From the NCBI GenBank assembly GCA_003559855.1, contig PWJZ01000027.1, positions 42,587 to 106,586 of the forward strand: a stretch of DNA of 64,000 bases. Reading direction: 5' to 3'. Under the pieces are notes generated by a model. That model worked only from the letters and a program-made list of their open reading frames with translations, ran no database searches and was not told where the DNA came from. Position numbers and translations under genes: made by a program. How positions within the stretch are numbered: the stretch's first letter is position 1; each line of letters begins with the position of its first letter. The stretch comes from Bacteroidales bacterium. Its GTDB lineage: Bacteria > Bacteroidota > Bacteroidia > Bacteroidales > UBA7960. Positions 42,160 to 51,765 of the stretch are shown in pieces.

Positions 42160-44187
42160 ATGAACCGTTATATCATAGGAATAAATACCGGAGGCACATA
42201 TACTGATGGTGTGCTTTTAGATTATGTTTCGCGGAAGGTGGTTTCAGCGGCAAAGTCGCTTACTGTCTCTAACGACCTTAAGATTGGTGTGATAAAGGTT
42301 CTGAAAAAGTTAAATATCAGGCAGGAATACGATATAAAGCTTGTTGGTATTTCAAGTACACTGGCTACCAATACTGTAGCTGAGGGTAAATCTAGAAAAG
42401 CGGGTTTGATACTGATTGGATATGATAGGGAATTGATTGATAAATTCAATCTTTTTGAAAGATTGCCGGCAGAAACAGTAGGATATTTTCGCGGCGGTCA
42501 TAATGCACAAGGTGTTGAGCTTGCATCTTTGGATAAGGAATCAATAAGGAAATGGGTTGTTGAGAATCAGCATAATATTGAGGCTGTTGCTGTTTCAGGT
42601 TATTTCAGCCCTTTAAATCCCGGGCACGAGGAAGCTGTATTTAAGATAATCAGTAAGCATACTGATTTGCCTGTTGTTATGGCACATCAGCTGTCCACAA
42701 AGCTTGATTCGGTTAAGCGTGCGGCAACGGCGGTTATAAATGCCTCGCTGGTGGCTGTAATGAATGATTTTATTAAAGCTGTCAACCATTCAATGCATGA
42801 GCTGGGTATAGATGCCCCTCTGATGATTGTAAGGGGAGACGGAACACTTATGCCTTCGGAGGATGCTGTTAACAAACCCGTCGAAACCATACTTTCTGGC
42901 CCGGCCGCCAGTGCAATAGGCGGAAAATTCCTCGCCGGCAATGCAAATATACTCGTGATAGACATGGGTGGAACTACTACCGATATGGCGCTGGTGTATA
43001 ACAACAGGGTAGTGGTGTCTGAAAACGGTGCAAAAGTCGGAAATTACCAAACAGCCGTTGAAGCTGCTAAAATAAGAACAATAAGCCTTGGATGCGATAG
43101 CCGCATACATCATAATGAAAAAAAAATATTGATGCTTGGACCCGACAGGGTAAGACCAATATCACAAATTGCCAGGCACCATGACAATGTATTGAATGAC
43201 TTCCATAATCTGAAAAAGAAAAGCATTATAAATAAAAACCCTGCTGAATTAGAATACTGGTACCTGCATGGAACGATCGATGAAAATTTATATGAATCGT
43301 TGAATGATGTTCAAAAAAAAGTTCTTGACTTGATTCAAAAACCTTATAAACTGTCTGATATTCTCAGCAAAACAGGTGTATATCATGTATCCCATTTTGA
43401 AATGGATAATTTTATTACGCAAGGCATAATAGAATGTTCAACACTTACCCCTACAGATATGTTGCATGTTGAAGGAAGCCTTGATCTTTGGAACAGGGAA
43501 GCGGCAACCATAGCACTGGAACATTATTGTAAAATTTATGGCAAAAAGCCAAAAAATTTTATTGAAGAGGTTTTCAACAAAATTACAGATATCCTGGTGG
43601 AAGAGATCATTATTTTTCTGGCGTGTCAAAATACGAATCCATCAGACATGCCTGCTTCTATCGACGGTGAATGGGGGAAGTGGATGTTGCAGCAAATATT
43701 GTATGGTGATAATCATTTTTTATCTATCGATGCCGGCAGCCGTTATCCTGTTGTTGGAGCCGGTGCACCGGCCAAACATTTTCTTAAAAGAGTTGCAGGT
43801 ACTATTAATGCTAAATTTGTTTTACCCGAAAATTTTGATGTGGCCAATGCCGTAGGAGCAGTTTCAGGCTCGGTATCAGAGATAAGAGAAGCTATTGTAT
43901 TTGCCCGTGACAGTAAAGAAAAATATGCATATATAGCCAAGCATGAAGGAAGGATTAAAAAGTTCAAAGAATATGCCGAATGTTGTGAATATGCTGAAAA
44001 AACAGTACGCAGGATTGCCAAACAAGCAGCAATGAATGCCGGAGCTGCCGACTGCTTTGTTGAGCTTGAAAGGAAGGTTGAAGGATCACTTTTAAGGTTT
44101 GTAGCAAGGGCTATTGGAAACCCGAAACTATCGAAAGGCAAAATGCGTGAAGACATGAATTACGAGCGTGAAATGGATAGCGGGTGA
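42160..44187 (+). CDS. hydantoinase/oxoprolinase (HyuA)-like ASKHA ATPase
   Basis: IGINTGGTYTDGVLLD and ILVIDMGGTTTDMALV phosphate-binding motifs; no HyuB partner adjacent. Confidence 0.85.
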   Translation: MNRYIIGINTGGTYTDGVLLDYVSRKVVSAAKSLTVSNDLKIGVIKVLKKLNIRQEYDIKLVGISSTLATNTVAEGKSRKAGLILIGYDRELIDKFNLFERLPAETVGYFRGGHNAQGVELASLDKESIRKWVVENQHNIEAVAVSGYFSPLNPGHEEAVFKIISKHTDLPVVMAHQLSTKLDSVKRAATAVINASLVAVMNDFIKAVNHSMHELGIDAPLMIVRGDGTLMPSEDAVNKPVETILSGPAASAIGGKFLAGNANILVIDMGGTTTDMALVYNNRVVVSENGAKVGNYQTAVEAAKIRTISLGCDSRIHHNEKKILMLGPDRVRPISQIARHHDNVLNDFHNLKKKSIINKNPAELEYWYLHGTIDENLYESLNDVQKKVLDLIQKPYKLSDILSKTGVYHVSHFEMDNFITQGIIECSTLTPTDMLHVEGSLDLWNREAATIALEHYCKIYGKKPKNFIEEVFNKITDILVEEIIIFLACQNTNPSDMPASIDGEWGKWMLQQILYGDNHFLSIDAGSRYPVVGAGAPAKHFLKRVAGTINAKFVLPENFDVANAVGAVSGSVSEIREAIVFARDSKEKYAYIAKHEGRIKKFKEYAECCEYAEKTVRRIAKQAAMNAGAADCFVELERKVEGSLLRFVARAIGNPKLSKGKMREDMNYEREMDSG

Positions 44188-44342
44188 GGCAAATTATGCT
44201 GATATTAACCGATAACATATCAGCAATTATCAGTATAATCAATGCCTGAAATGTTTTGAGCGATAGTGAATATACAGGATCATCAGTACTTTGGTAATAA
44301 AAATAATTTACCTGAAAATACGGAACCAAGAAACATAACGAA

Positions 44343-45017
44343 ATGATCACAATAATAGCCTGTGCAAGTATAAAACCTGAATTGGAGCACATTAAAGCCG
44401 GTGCAAAAGATGTACAAATAAGATATTTGCCGCAAAACCTTCATCGCACTCCGGAGAAGTTGAAAAAGATGCTGCAGAATAAAGTGAATGAAGTAAAATA
44501 TAATGATGGAAAACTGGTATTGGGATTTGGGCTGTGCTCAAATGCCATTATAGGAATAAAAGCTCCGCAACAAGGTATGTACGTGCCATGTGCTCATGAT
44601 TGTATAACATTCTTTCTTGGAAGCCGGGAAAAGTACAATGAACTGTTCAGAAAGTATCCCGGCACATACTATCTGACAAAAAGCTGGATAGGTGACAAAA
44701 AAGATCCGCTCGGATTATTGGAAAATGAATATACCCAAAGGGTTGGCAAAGAAATGGCAGAAGAAACAATGAGAAAGGAAATAATAAATTACGACTATAT
44801 CAGCTTTATCAATACATTGGATGATGATAGAGGTAAATGTCGTGAGAGAGCTAAAGAAAATGCTAAGTTTTTCAAAAAGAAGTTTATTGAGCATAAGGCT
44901 AACAATGATTTTTTCGGAAAAATAGTTTTTGGCCCTCACCAGAAACCCGACTTTATTTATATTGAAGCTTACAAAAGTGTTAAACAACAGGAAATTTTAA
45001 AATTAGGAGGTATTTGA
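44343..45017 (+). CDS. DUF1638 family protein
   Basis: ITIIACASIKPEL...VLGFGLCSNAIIGIKAP...PCAHDCITFFLGSREKY...YYLTKSWI. Confidence 0.8.
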   Translation: MITIIACASIKPELEHIKAGAKDVQIRYLPQNLHRTPEKLKKMLQNKVNEVKYNDGKLVLGFGLCSNAIIGIKAPQQGMYVPCAHDCITFFLGSREKYNELFRKYPGTYYLTKSWIGDKKDPLGLLENEYTQRVGKEMAEETMRKEIINYDYISFINTLDDDRGKCRERAKENAKFFKKKFIEHKANNDFFGKIVFGPHQKPDFIYIEAYKSVKQQEILKLGGI

Positions 45018-45817
45018 TCATGGAAATTGTTGGAGAATTGATAAATGCAAGCCGCAAAAAAATAAGGGATGACATTAAAGAAAAGAATAGTAAGGTAATT
45101 TCGAAGGTGGCCAAAGATCAGTATGAAGCAGGTGCAGATTATATTGATGTTAATGCAGGTATTTTTGTCGGTAAGGAGAAAGATTATATGAGATGGCTTG
45201 TAAAAACCGTGCAGGAAACTATTGATGCACCGTGCTGCATAGACTCGCCCGACCCTCAAGTTATTGAAGAAGCGGTAAAAGTACATAAAGGCATACCTAT
45301 GGTAAATTCCATTTCACTTGAAAAGGAGCGTTATGAAAACATGATAACTGTTATTAAGGGAGCAGATATGAAAGTCATTGCCCTATGTATGAGCGAGAAA
45401 GGAATGCCTTATACAAAAGATGAAAGAATGAAAATTGCTGATAAATTGGTCAACCGGCTGGTCAGCAATAACGTGGCTATAGAGAATATTTATGTTGATC
45501 CGCTGGTACAGCCGATAGGTTCCGGTGACAACCTTGGTATTGAATTTCTGAATGCTGTTGAACAGATACATGAAGAATTTGAAGGGATCCATACTATTTG
45601 CGGACTGTCTAATATATCATACGGAATACCTGCAAGGCAATTTGCAAATCAAACATTCATGATAATGGCAATAACCAAAGGTCTTAACTCGGCCATAATG
45701 AACCCTCTCGATAAAAAGATGATGGCAAACATTATCGCTGCCGAAATGCTTGCAGGAAAAGATCAGTTCTGTGAAAAATATATGAACGCATACAGGGAAG
45801 AATTGTTTAATTTTTGA
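45014..45817 (+). CDS. methyltetrahydrofolate:corrinoid methyltransferase-like (pterin-binding, MtgA/AcsE type)
   Basis: VGELINASRKKI, YEAGADYIDVNAG, NSISLE, GLSNISYGIPARQF; stand-alone ~267 aa pterin-binding domain; overlaps upstream stop. Confidence 0.88.
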   Translation: MIMEIVGELINASRKKIRDDIKEKNSKVISKVAKDQYEAGADYIDVNAGIFVGKEKDYMRWLVKTVQETIDAPCCIDSPDPQVIEEAVKVHKGIPMVNSISLEKERYENMITVIKGADMKVIALCMSEKGMPYTKDERMKIADKLVNRLVSNNVAIENIYVDPLVQPIGSGDNLGIEFLNAVEQIHEEFEGIHTICGLSNISYGIPARQFANQTFMIMAITKGLNSAIMNPLDKKMMANIIAAEMLAGKDQFCEKYMNAYREELFNF

Positions 45818-45824
45818 TTTAATA

Positions 45825-45932
45825 ATGAGTTATTTAACTCAATATCTGAATGAAAAAGCAAAAGACAAGGTAAAATGTGAAATGTTAAAGGTAATAGTTG
45901 AGTGTGAAAAGGAAATAGGCGAGAAATGGTAA
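45825..45932 (+). CDS. possible 35-aa small ORF
   Basis: MSYLTQYLNEKAKDKVKCEMLKVIVECEKEIGEKW, begins 8 bp after the preceding stop; no homology known to me. Confidence 0.25.
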   Translation: MSYLTQYLNEKAKDKVKCEMLKVIVECEKEIGEKW

Positions 45933-46044
45933 GGAGAAAGTTGCAGTTTATGGTTTTTGGTTTTTTGTTGACTATCAGGTACTTTTAGAACCTATGGTTA
46001 TGAAATTATTAAAATAGAAATCAGTAAATGAAAAACACATATTC

Positions 46045-46881
46045 ATGACAAAGCAGAAATATTCAAATGATGTAGAAGTGGCAAGGAGTTATTATAACAG
46101 TCCGGACGCTCATAATTTCTATTACAGGATATGGGGTGGCGAGGATTTGCATCTTGGTTACTATAAATCCAAAAATGAGGATATTTATACTGCGAGCCGC
46201 AGGGCTGTTGACAGGATAGCTTCTTATATTGACAGAATTGGCAGTAATACGAAGATAATTGATTTCGGAGGAGGTTTTGCCGGTTCGGCTCGACACCTTG
46301 CCAAAAAATTCGGATGCCATGTTACAGTTATCAACTTAAGCGAAACTGAAAATGAGCGTGGAAGAAAAATGAATAAAGAGCAAGGTCTCAATCATCTGAT
46401 AGAGATCATTGACGGCAGCTATGATGATGTTCCGCTTGAAAATCAAAGTTTTGATGTAGTATGGTCGGAGGATGCCATATTGCACAGCAATAACAAGCCT
46501 GAGGTTATAGAAGAAGCTTTCAGATTGCTGAAGACCGGCGGCGATTTTGTGTTTTCCGATCCGATGCAAACCGATGATTGCAACGAAAAAGTCCTTAAGC
46601 CAATTTATGAAAGGATCAGATTATCCTCTTTAGGCTCGCCGAAATTTTACCGGCAGGAATGTAAAAAAACCGGCTTCAAACTCATGAATTTTGAAGAGCT
46701 GAGAAAGCATCTGATAATTCATTATTCAAGAGTTTTGGAAGAAACTGAAAAAAATGAGGAAGAGCTTAAAAAATACGTTTCTGACGATTATATGGAAAAT
46801 ATGAGGAAAGGCTTGAAGCATTGGATAAAAGGCGGTAAGGAAGGGAATTTAACATGGGGGATTTTTCATTTCAGGAAGTGA
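46045..46881 (+). CDS. sarcosine/dimethylglycine N-methyltransferase-like SAM-dependent enzyme
   Basis: FYYRIWGGEDLHLGYY, IIDFGGGFAGSARHLAKKFGCHVTVINLSETENERGR, VWSEDAILHS, FVFSDPMQTDDC, GLKHWIKGG...LTWGIFHFRK resemble SDMT of glycine betaine synthesis. Confidence 0.8.
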   Translation: MTKQKYSNDVEVARSYYNSPDAHNFYYRIWGGEDLHLGYYKSKNEDIYTASRRAVDRIASYIDRIGSNTKIIDFGGGFAGSARHLAKKFGCHVTVINLSETENERGRKMNKEQGLNHLIEIIDGSYDDVPLENQSFDVVWSEDAILHSNNKPEVIEEAFRLLKTGGDFVFSDPMQTDDCNEKVLKPIYERIRLSSLGSPKFYRQECKKTGFKLMNFEELRKHLIIHYSRVLEETEKNEEELKKYVSDDYMENMRKGLKHWIKGGKEGNLTWGIFHFRK

Positions 46882-47106
46882 GAGCGCTTGTAAACAAGGG
46901 TAAGGCGCTTTAGGCCCGAATAGCTGCTTAATTTGTGTAAATTTGTGCAACAGTTTGTGATAATCTGCAGATACGGCAACCGGATTTATTTTTTATGGAA
47001 AGGCAATTAGTCAATTAAACTAAACTTAAATTTGCATGTTATTTATTTTACACTTTGAAAACAGATAAAATTAATTAATAACGAAACATATAAAATTATA
47101 ACAGAC

Positions 47107-48531
47107 ATGAACAATTTAGAGAAGATTGATGAAAATGTAAAGTATCGGGTTAAAGACATAAATCTTGCGGAATTGGGCAGGCAGGATATTCGTTTGGCTG
47201 AACATGAGATGCCTGGTTTAGTGGAGTTAAGGAAGAAGCATGGCAAGGATAAGCCATTGAAGGGTGCCCGCATAATGGGGTCATTACATATGACCACTCA
47301 GACGGCTGTACTTATTGAAACGTTGACAGCTCTTGGTGCCGATGTACGATGGGCCAGTTGCAACATTTTTTCCACTCAAGACGAGGCTGCGGCGGCCATA
47401 GCTAAGACCGGGGTTCCGGTATTTGCATGGAAGGGGGAGACCCTTGACGAATACTGGTGGTGTACAGCCCAGGCATTGACTTTTCCGGGTGGCAAAGGGC
47501 CTGATTTGATCGTTGATGATGGCGGTGATGCCACATTGATGGTATTGTTGGGATATCGGGCCGAAACTGACCCGTCAATACTGGATAAAAAGGTGGATGC
47601 AGGAGATGAGGCAGCATTGTTTAAAAGACTTAAAAAATTGCAGGAACAAGATAAAGACAAATGGCACAGGGTGGTGAAAGACCTGAAAGGCGTTTCGGAA
47701 GAAACAACTACCGGCGTACACAGGCTTTATCAGCGTGAAAAAGACGGAACATTGCTGTTTCCTGCCATAAATGTGAATGATTCGGTAACCAAATCAAAAT
47801 TTGACAACAATTACGGTAACAGGGAGTCACTTATTGATGGAATAAAGCGTGCTACAGATATTATGATAGCCGGTAAAACAACCGTGGTTTGCGGTTATGG
47901 TGGAGTCGGTAAAGGTTGTGCACAAGGCCTGGCAGCATTTGGAGCTAGGGTTGTAGTTACCGAAGTTGACCCGATATGTGCCCTGCAAGCGGCAATGGAA
48001 GGATATGAAGTGAAAACTGTTGAAGAGGTGCTCGATCGTGGCGATATATATGTCACGGCAACCGGCAACAGAGACGTCATTACGGTAGAACATATGCGAA
48101 AAATGAAAGATAAAGCAATTGTATGCAATATCGGGCACTTCGATAATGAAATACAGGTTGAAAAGCTCGAAATGCAAAAAGATGTCAAAAAAATAAATAT
48201 TAAACCGCAGGTTGATGAATATGTATTTGGTGATGGACACTCCATTATTATGCTGGCCGAAGGAAGACTGGTCAACCTTGGCTGTGCCACAGGACATTCA
48301 TCATTTGTCATGAGCAATTCGTTTGCAAACCAGGTGCTTGCACAAATAGACCTCTGGGAAAAGAAGCGTGAACCCGGTGTCTACAGGCTTCCTAAAAAAC
48401 TTGACGAAGAGGTTGCCATGGCGCACCTGAAACATCTTGGAGTAAGTCTTACAAAAATGACCGAAACACAATCCGAATATTTGGGAATACCGGTTAACGG
48501 ACCCTATAAAACGGATCATTATAGATACTAG
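47107..48531 (+). CDS. ahcY: adenosylhomocysteinase
   Basis: [33 protein letters not shown]-terminal KTDHYRY. Confidence 0.97.
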   Translation: MNNLEKIDENVKYRVKDINLAELGRQDIRLAEHEMPGLVELRKKHGKDKPLKGARIMGSLHMTTQTAVLIETLTALGADVRWASCNIFSTQDEAAAAIAKTGVPVFAWKGETLDEYWWCTAQALTFPGGKGPDLIVDDGGDATLMVLLGYRAETDPSILDKKVDAGDEAALFKRLKKLQEQDKDKWHRVVKDLKGVSEETTTGVHRLYQREKDGTLLFPAINVNDSVTKSKFDNNYGNRESLIDGIKRATDIMIAGKTTVVCGYGGVGKGCAQGLAAFGARVVVTEVDPICALQAAMEGYEVKTVEEVLDRGDIYVTATGNRDVITVEHMRKMKDKAIVCNIGHFDNEIQVEKLEMQKDVKKINIKPQVDEYVFGDGHSIIMLAEGRLVNLGCATGHSSFVMSNSFANQVLAQIDLWEKKREPGVYRLPKKLDEEVAMAHLKHLGVSLTKMTETQSEYLGIPVNGPYKTDHYRY

Positions 48532-48767
48532 AATATAGCAAATCAGCAAATAGAAAATGTAGGCATTAATAACAAATAACAATAATCTAATGACAAACAA
48601 ATTACAAAATTGAAATCTCAATAAATGTTGTTTGGAATTTTAGTAATTGATCAATTGTGATTTATCCGGAATTTGTTTTTTGTAATTTGGAATTTATTAT
48701 TTGGTGCTTCATTCATTAATAATACAGAAAGTCAATAATTTATAAATCAAATAAAACATAATATATT

Positions 48768-50039
48768 ATGCCATACTTATTTACGTCAGAATCAGTATCG
48801 GAAGGACATCCTGATAAAGTTGCGGATCAGATTTCCGATGCTGTACTGGATGCAATATTGAAAGATGACCCGGAATCAAAATGCGCGGCAGAAACTTTTG
48901 TCACCACAGGTCTTTGCCTTGTGGGAGGTGAGATAAGGACTGAAACTTATGTTGAGGTTCAGGATATAGCGCGTGAAGTAATAAGAAGAATTGGTTATAC
49001 AAAGCCTGATTTTCGTTTCGATGCCGATTCATGTGGTGTTTTGACTGCTATTCATGAGCAATCACCCGACATAGCCCAGGGTGTTGATAAAGAGAAACAA
49101 GAGGAACAGGGGGCAGGCGATCAGGGAATGATGTTTGGCTTTGCAACTAATCAAACCGAAAATTACATGCCATTGCCTTTAGATATAGCTCACCGGCTGA
49201 TGAGAGAGCTGGCTTCAATAAGAAAAGTGGGTGGCGAAATGCCATATCTGAGGCCTGATTCAAAAGCCCAGGTAACGTTTAAATATGATGATGATGATAA
49301 GCCCCTGGGGATAGATACCATTGTGGTTTCAACACAGCATGACGAATTTGTCAAGCCTATAGGAGGCGGCCAAAAAGCTCAACTTAAAGCTGATAAAGAG
49401 ATGCTGGGCAGAATCGAAACGGATGTGGAGAATATTCTTATACCAAGGGTGAAAGCAACGTATCCACCTGAAATACAAAAATATTTTGATGTCAAATACC
49501 GCTTGTATGTCAACCCTACGGGTAAGTTTGTTATTGGAGGACCACATGGTGATACCGGTTTAACCGGTAGGAAAATAATTGTTGACACTTATGGGGGTTT
49601 TAGCAGACATGGCGGCGGCTGTTTTTCTGGAAAGGATGCTTCGAAAGTTGACAGATCAGCAGCATATGCCTCAAGACATATAGCCAAAAATATGGTGGCT
49701 GCCGGTGTTGCCGACGAGATCGAAATACAGATTGCTTATGCTATTGGTGTGGCCGATCCCGTTAGCTTGTTCGTTGATGCAAAAAGACCGAAAGTGAAAT
49801 TATCAAACGAACAGATCGCTGAAAAAATAATAAAAATGTTTGACCTGAGACCCGGTGCCATTATTAAAAGATTCGGACTGAAAAATCCTATCTTTGAAGA
49901 AACCGCTGCCTACGGGCATATGGGCAGAACGCCCGGTAGAAAAGTGGTATATATAAATGGCAAAAGGAAAGAAGTGGAAACATTTACCTGGGAAAAACTT
50001 GATTACGTTGACAAAATCAAGGAAGAGTTCAAGATTTAA
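48768..50039 (+). CDS. metK: S-adenosylmethionine synthetase
   Basis: [56 protein letters not shown]. Confidence 0.97.
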   Translation: MPYLFTSESVSEGHPDKVADQISDAVLDAILKDDPESKCAAETFVTTGLCLVGGEIRTETYVEVQDIAREVIRRIGYTKPDFRFDADSCGVLTAIHEQSPDIAQGVDKEKQEEQGAGDQGMMFGFATNQTENYMPLPLDIAHRLMRELASIRKVGGEMPYLRPDSKAQVTFKYDDDDKPLGIDTIVVSTQHDEFVKPIGGGQKAQLKADKEMLGRIETDVENILIPRVKATYPPEIQKYFDVKYRLYVNPTGKFVIGGPHGDTGLTGRKIIVDTYGGFSRHGGGCFSGKDASKVDRSAAYASRHIAKNMVAAGVADEIEIQIAYAIGVADPVSLFVDAKRPKVKLSNEQIAEKIIKMFDLRPGAIIKRFGLKNPIFEETAAYGHMGRTPGRKVVYINGKRKEVETFTWEKLDYVDKIKEEFKI

Positions 50040-50156
50040 CCCATGTTGTAAAAAAATTGCAGAGCCATTAAAATCTTGCCTGTACCGGACAAACCTACAA
50101 TAGTTTTATAAGGTTAATTGAAAAAATCTGTCTTTTTAATTATCAGTATTGAAAAA

Positions 50157-50192
50157 TGTACGGTTTTATACAAAAGTGTACGTATGTGGACA
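50157..50192. promoter_or_regulatory. putative tandem regulator (enhancer-binding protein) sites
   Basis: TGTACGGTTTTATACA and TGTACGTATGTGGACA, starts exactly 20 bp apart. Confidence 0.4.
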
Positions 50193-50256
50193 TTTTTGTG
50201 TCATATTTTGAGGCTTTGTAGTTGTAAAGCACTGTTTTACAGGATATAATTATATA

Positions 50257-50272
50257 TGGCACAATATTGGTA
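50257..50272 (+). promoter_or_regulatory. putative sigma54-type promoter (imperfect)
   Basis: TGGCACAATATTGGTA vs TGGCAC-N5-TTGCW, 40 bp upstream of the HlyD-like gene. Confidence 0.35.
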
Positions 50273-50311
50273 AAGTTTTAGAGTAAATTAAACCATTAAA
50301 ATAATATTGCC

Positions 50312-51562
50312 ATGGATCGTAAGATAGAAAAGAAAAAGTGGACACCAAAAAAGATAGCTACGATAACAGGTTCATCACTATTGGTGTTTTTCATCATATA
50401 TCTGATTTTTCTACGTGATTCGGGCAGCCGTTTATATATTGACAGCGGCAGGGTTGCTTTTGCGGATGTAAAACAGGGCAGCTTCCAGGAATTCATACCT
50501 TTGGATGGGGTTGTACAGCCAATAGTTACAATATATGTTGATGCCGTTTTGGGTGGACGTGTTGAAGAAATATTTGTTCATGACGGTGCAATGGTGGAAG
50601 AAGGGGATAAGATCCTGCGTCTTTCAAATGCAGCCATAGAGATGGATTATATTTATCGTGAAAATAATATATATGATGTTTTGAATAATTATCAAAATAC
50701 AAGACTGGCGCTAGAACAAAATAAATTCAATCTTGAAAGGCAAATAGTTGACCTGAAATATCAACTTGACATATCAGAAAGGGATTACGAGCGAAAAAAG
50801 CAATTTTATGAGGAGGGAGTTATATCCCTCGAAGAGTATGAAAATGCAAAAAGAGATTATAATTATATACTCAGGAAACTTGACATAGCAGAACGCACTC
50901 TTGAGCATGATTCGATATACACGGCTACTCAAATGGCAGGTATAAAGGAGTCGATAGAGCGTATGCAGCACAATTTAAAGCTTGTAAACAGAAATTTGGA
51001 AAGTTTGACTATCCGGGCTCCTATAAGCGGCAGATTATCTTCTTTTAATTTAGAACGCGGAGAAACAAAATCAGCAGGTGAAAACATCGGTCAAATAGAT
51101 GTTCTGGATGGGTATAAGCTGCGGGCGCGCATTGATGAACGTTACCTCAATCGTACCTATATTGGGCAAAATGCCATGTTTGAGTATGCCGGTGAAAAAT
51201 ATGAGCTTGAGATAAGTAAAATATACAGTACAATTACAGGGGGGGCGTTTGATGTGGATTTGAATTTCGAAGGCGAAGAGCCAGAGGGTATTCGTCGGGG
51301 GCAAACCCTGCAACTCAGACTTCAGTTTAGTGGTGTGGCGGATGCAATTAAAATACCCAGAGGAGGATTTTACCAGCAAACCGGCGGAAACTGGATATAT
51401 GTCGTGGATCCTTCAGGAAACCAGGCAACAAAACGATCTATCAGGATAGGAAGGCAAAACATCCATAATTATGAGGTGCTTGAAGGCCTCGAACCGGGAG
51501 AAAAAGTAATTGTTTCATCATATGATGCCTTTGGAGGAAAAGACAGGCTGATCTTCAGGTAA
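50312..51562 (+). CDS. HlyD-family periplasmic adaptor (efflux MFP)
   Basis: N-terminal TM, GGRVEEIFVHDGAMVEEGDKILRL, coiled coil, LTIRAPISGRLSSF. Confidence 0.92.
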   Translation: MDRKIEKKKWTPKKIATITGSSLLVFFIIYLIFLRDSGSRLYIDSGRVAFADVKQGSFQEFIPLDGVVQPIVTIYVDAVLGGRVEEIFVHDGAMVEEGDKILRLSNAAIEMDYIYRENNIYDVLNNYQNTRLALEQNKFNLERQIVDLKYQLDISERDYERKKQFYEEGVISLEEYENAKRDYNYILRKLDIAERTLEHDSIYTATQMAGIKESIERMQHNLKLVNRNLESLTIRAPISGRLSSFNLERGETKSAGENIGQIDVLDGYKLRARIDERYLNRTYIGQNAMFEYAGEKYELEISKIYSTITGGAFDVDLNFEGEEPEGIRRGQTLQLRLQFSGVADAIKIPRGGFYQQTGGNWIYVVDPSGNQATKRSIRIGRQNIHNYEVLEGLEPGEKVIVSSYDAFGGKDRLIFR

Positions 51563-51564
51563 TT

Positions 51565-51700
51565 AATATGCCAATGTGATAATGTGATGATGTGCCAATG
51601 TGATGATGAGAACTGAGAATGTGAGAGATGAGTGGTAATCGGTAATAGGTAATCAATAATCAGTAATCAGCAATCGGTAATAAGTGTTAAATATTCGTAA
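51565..51700. repeat. degenerate short tandem repeats in spacer: ATGTGATG units then heptamer CGGTAAT units
   Basis: tggtaat cggtaat aggtaat caataat cagtaat cagcaat cggtaat. Confidence 0.8.
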
Positions 51701-51765
51701 TTCGAAGATTAAATGACAAATAGAAAAATAAAATCATTCACTAATAATATTAAATACACACAATC

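Noticed and set aside
46878-46920. Riboswitch upstream of ahcY (SAH riboswitch)
   Set aside because: AGCGCTTG...AAGGCGCT is a simple hairpin just after the SDMT-like stop, more like a terminator or processing stem; the SAH riboswitch core was not seen
47827-48317. Minus-strand ORFs of 140-156 aa inside ahcY
   Set aside because: Antisense shadows of the highly conserved SAH hydrolase coding sequence
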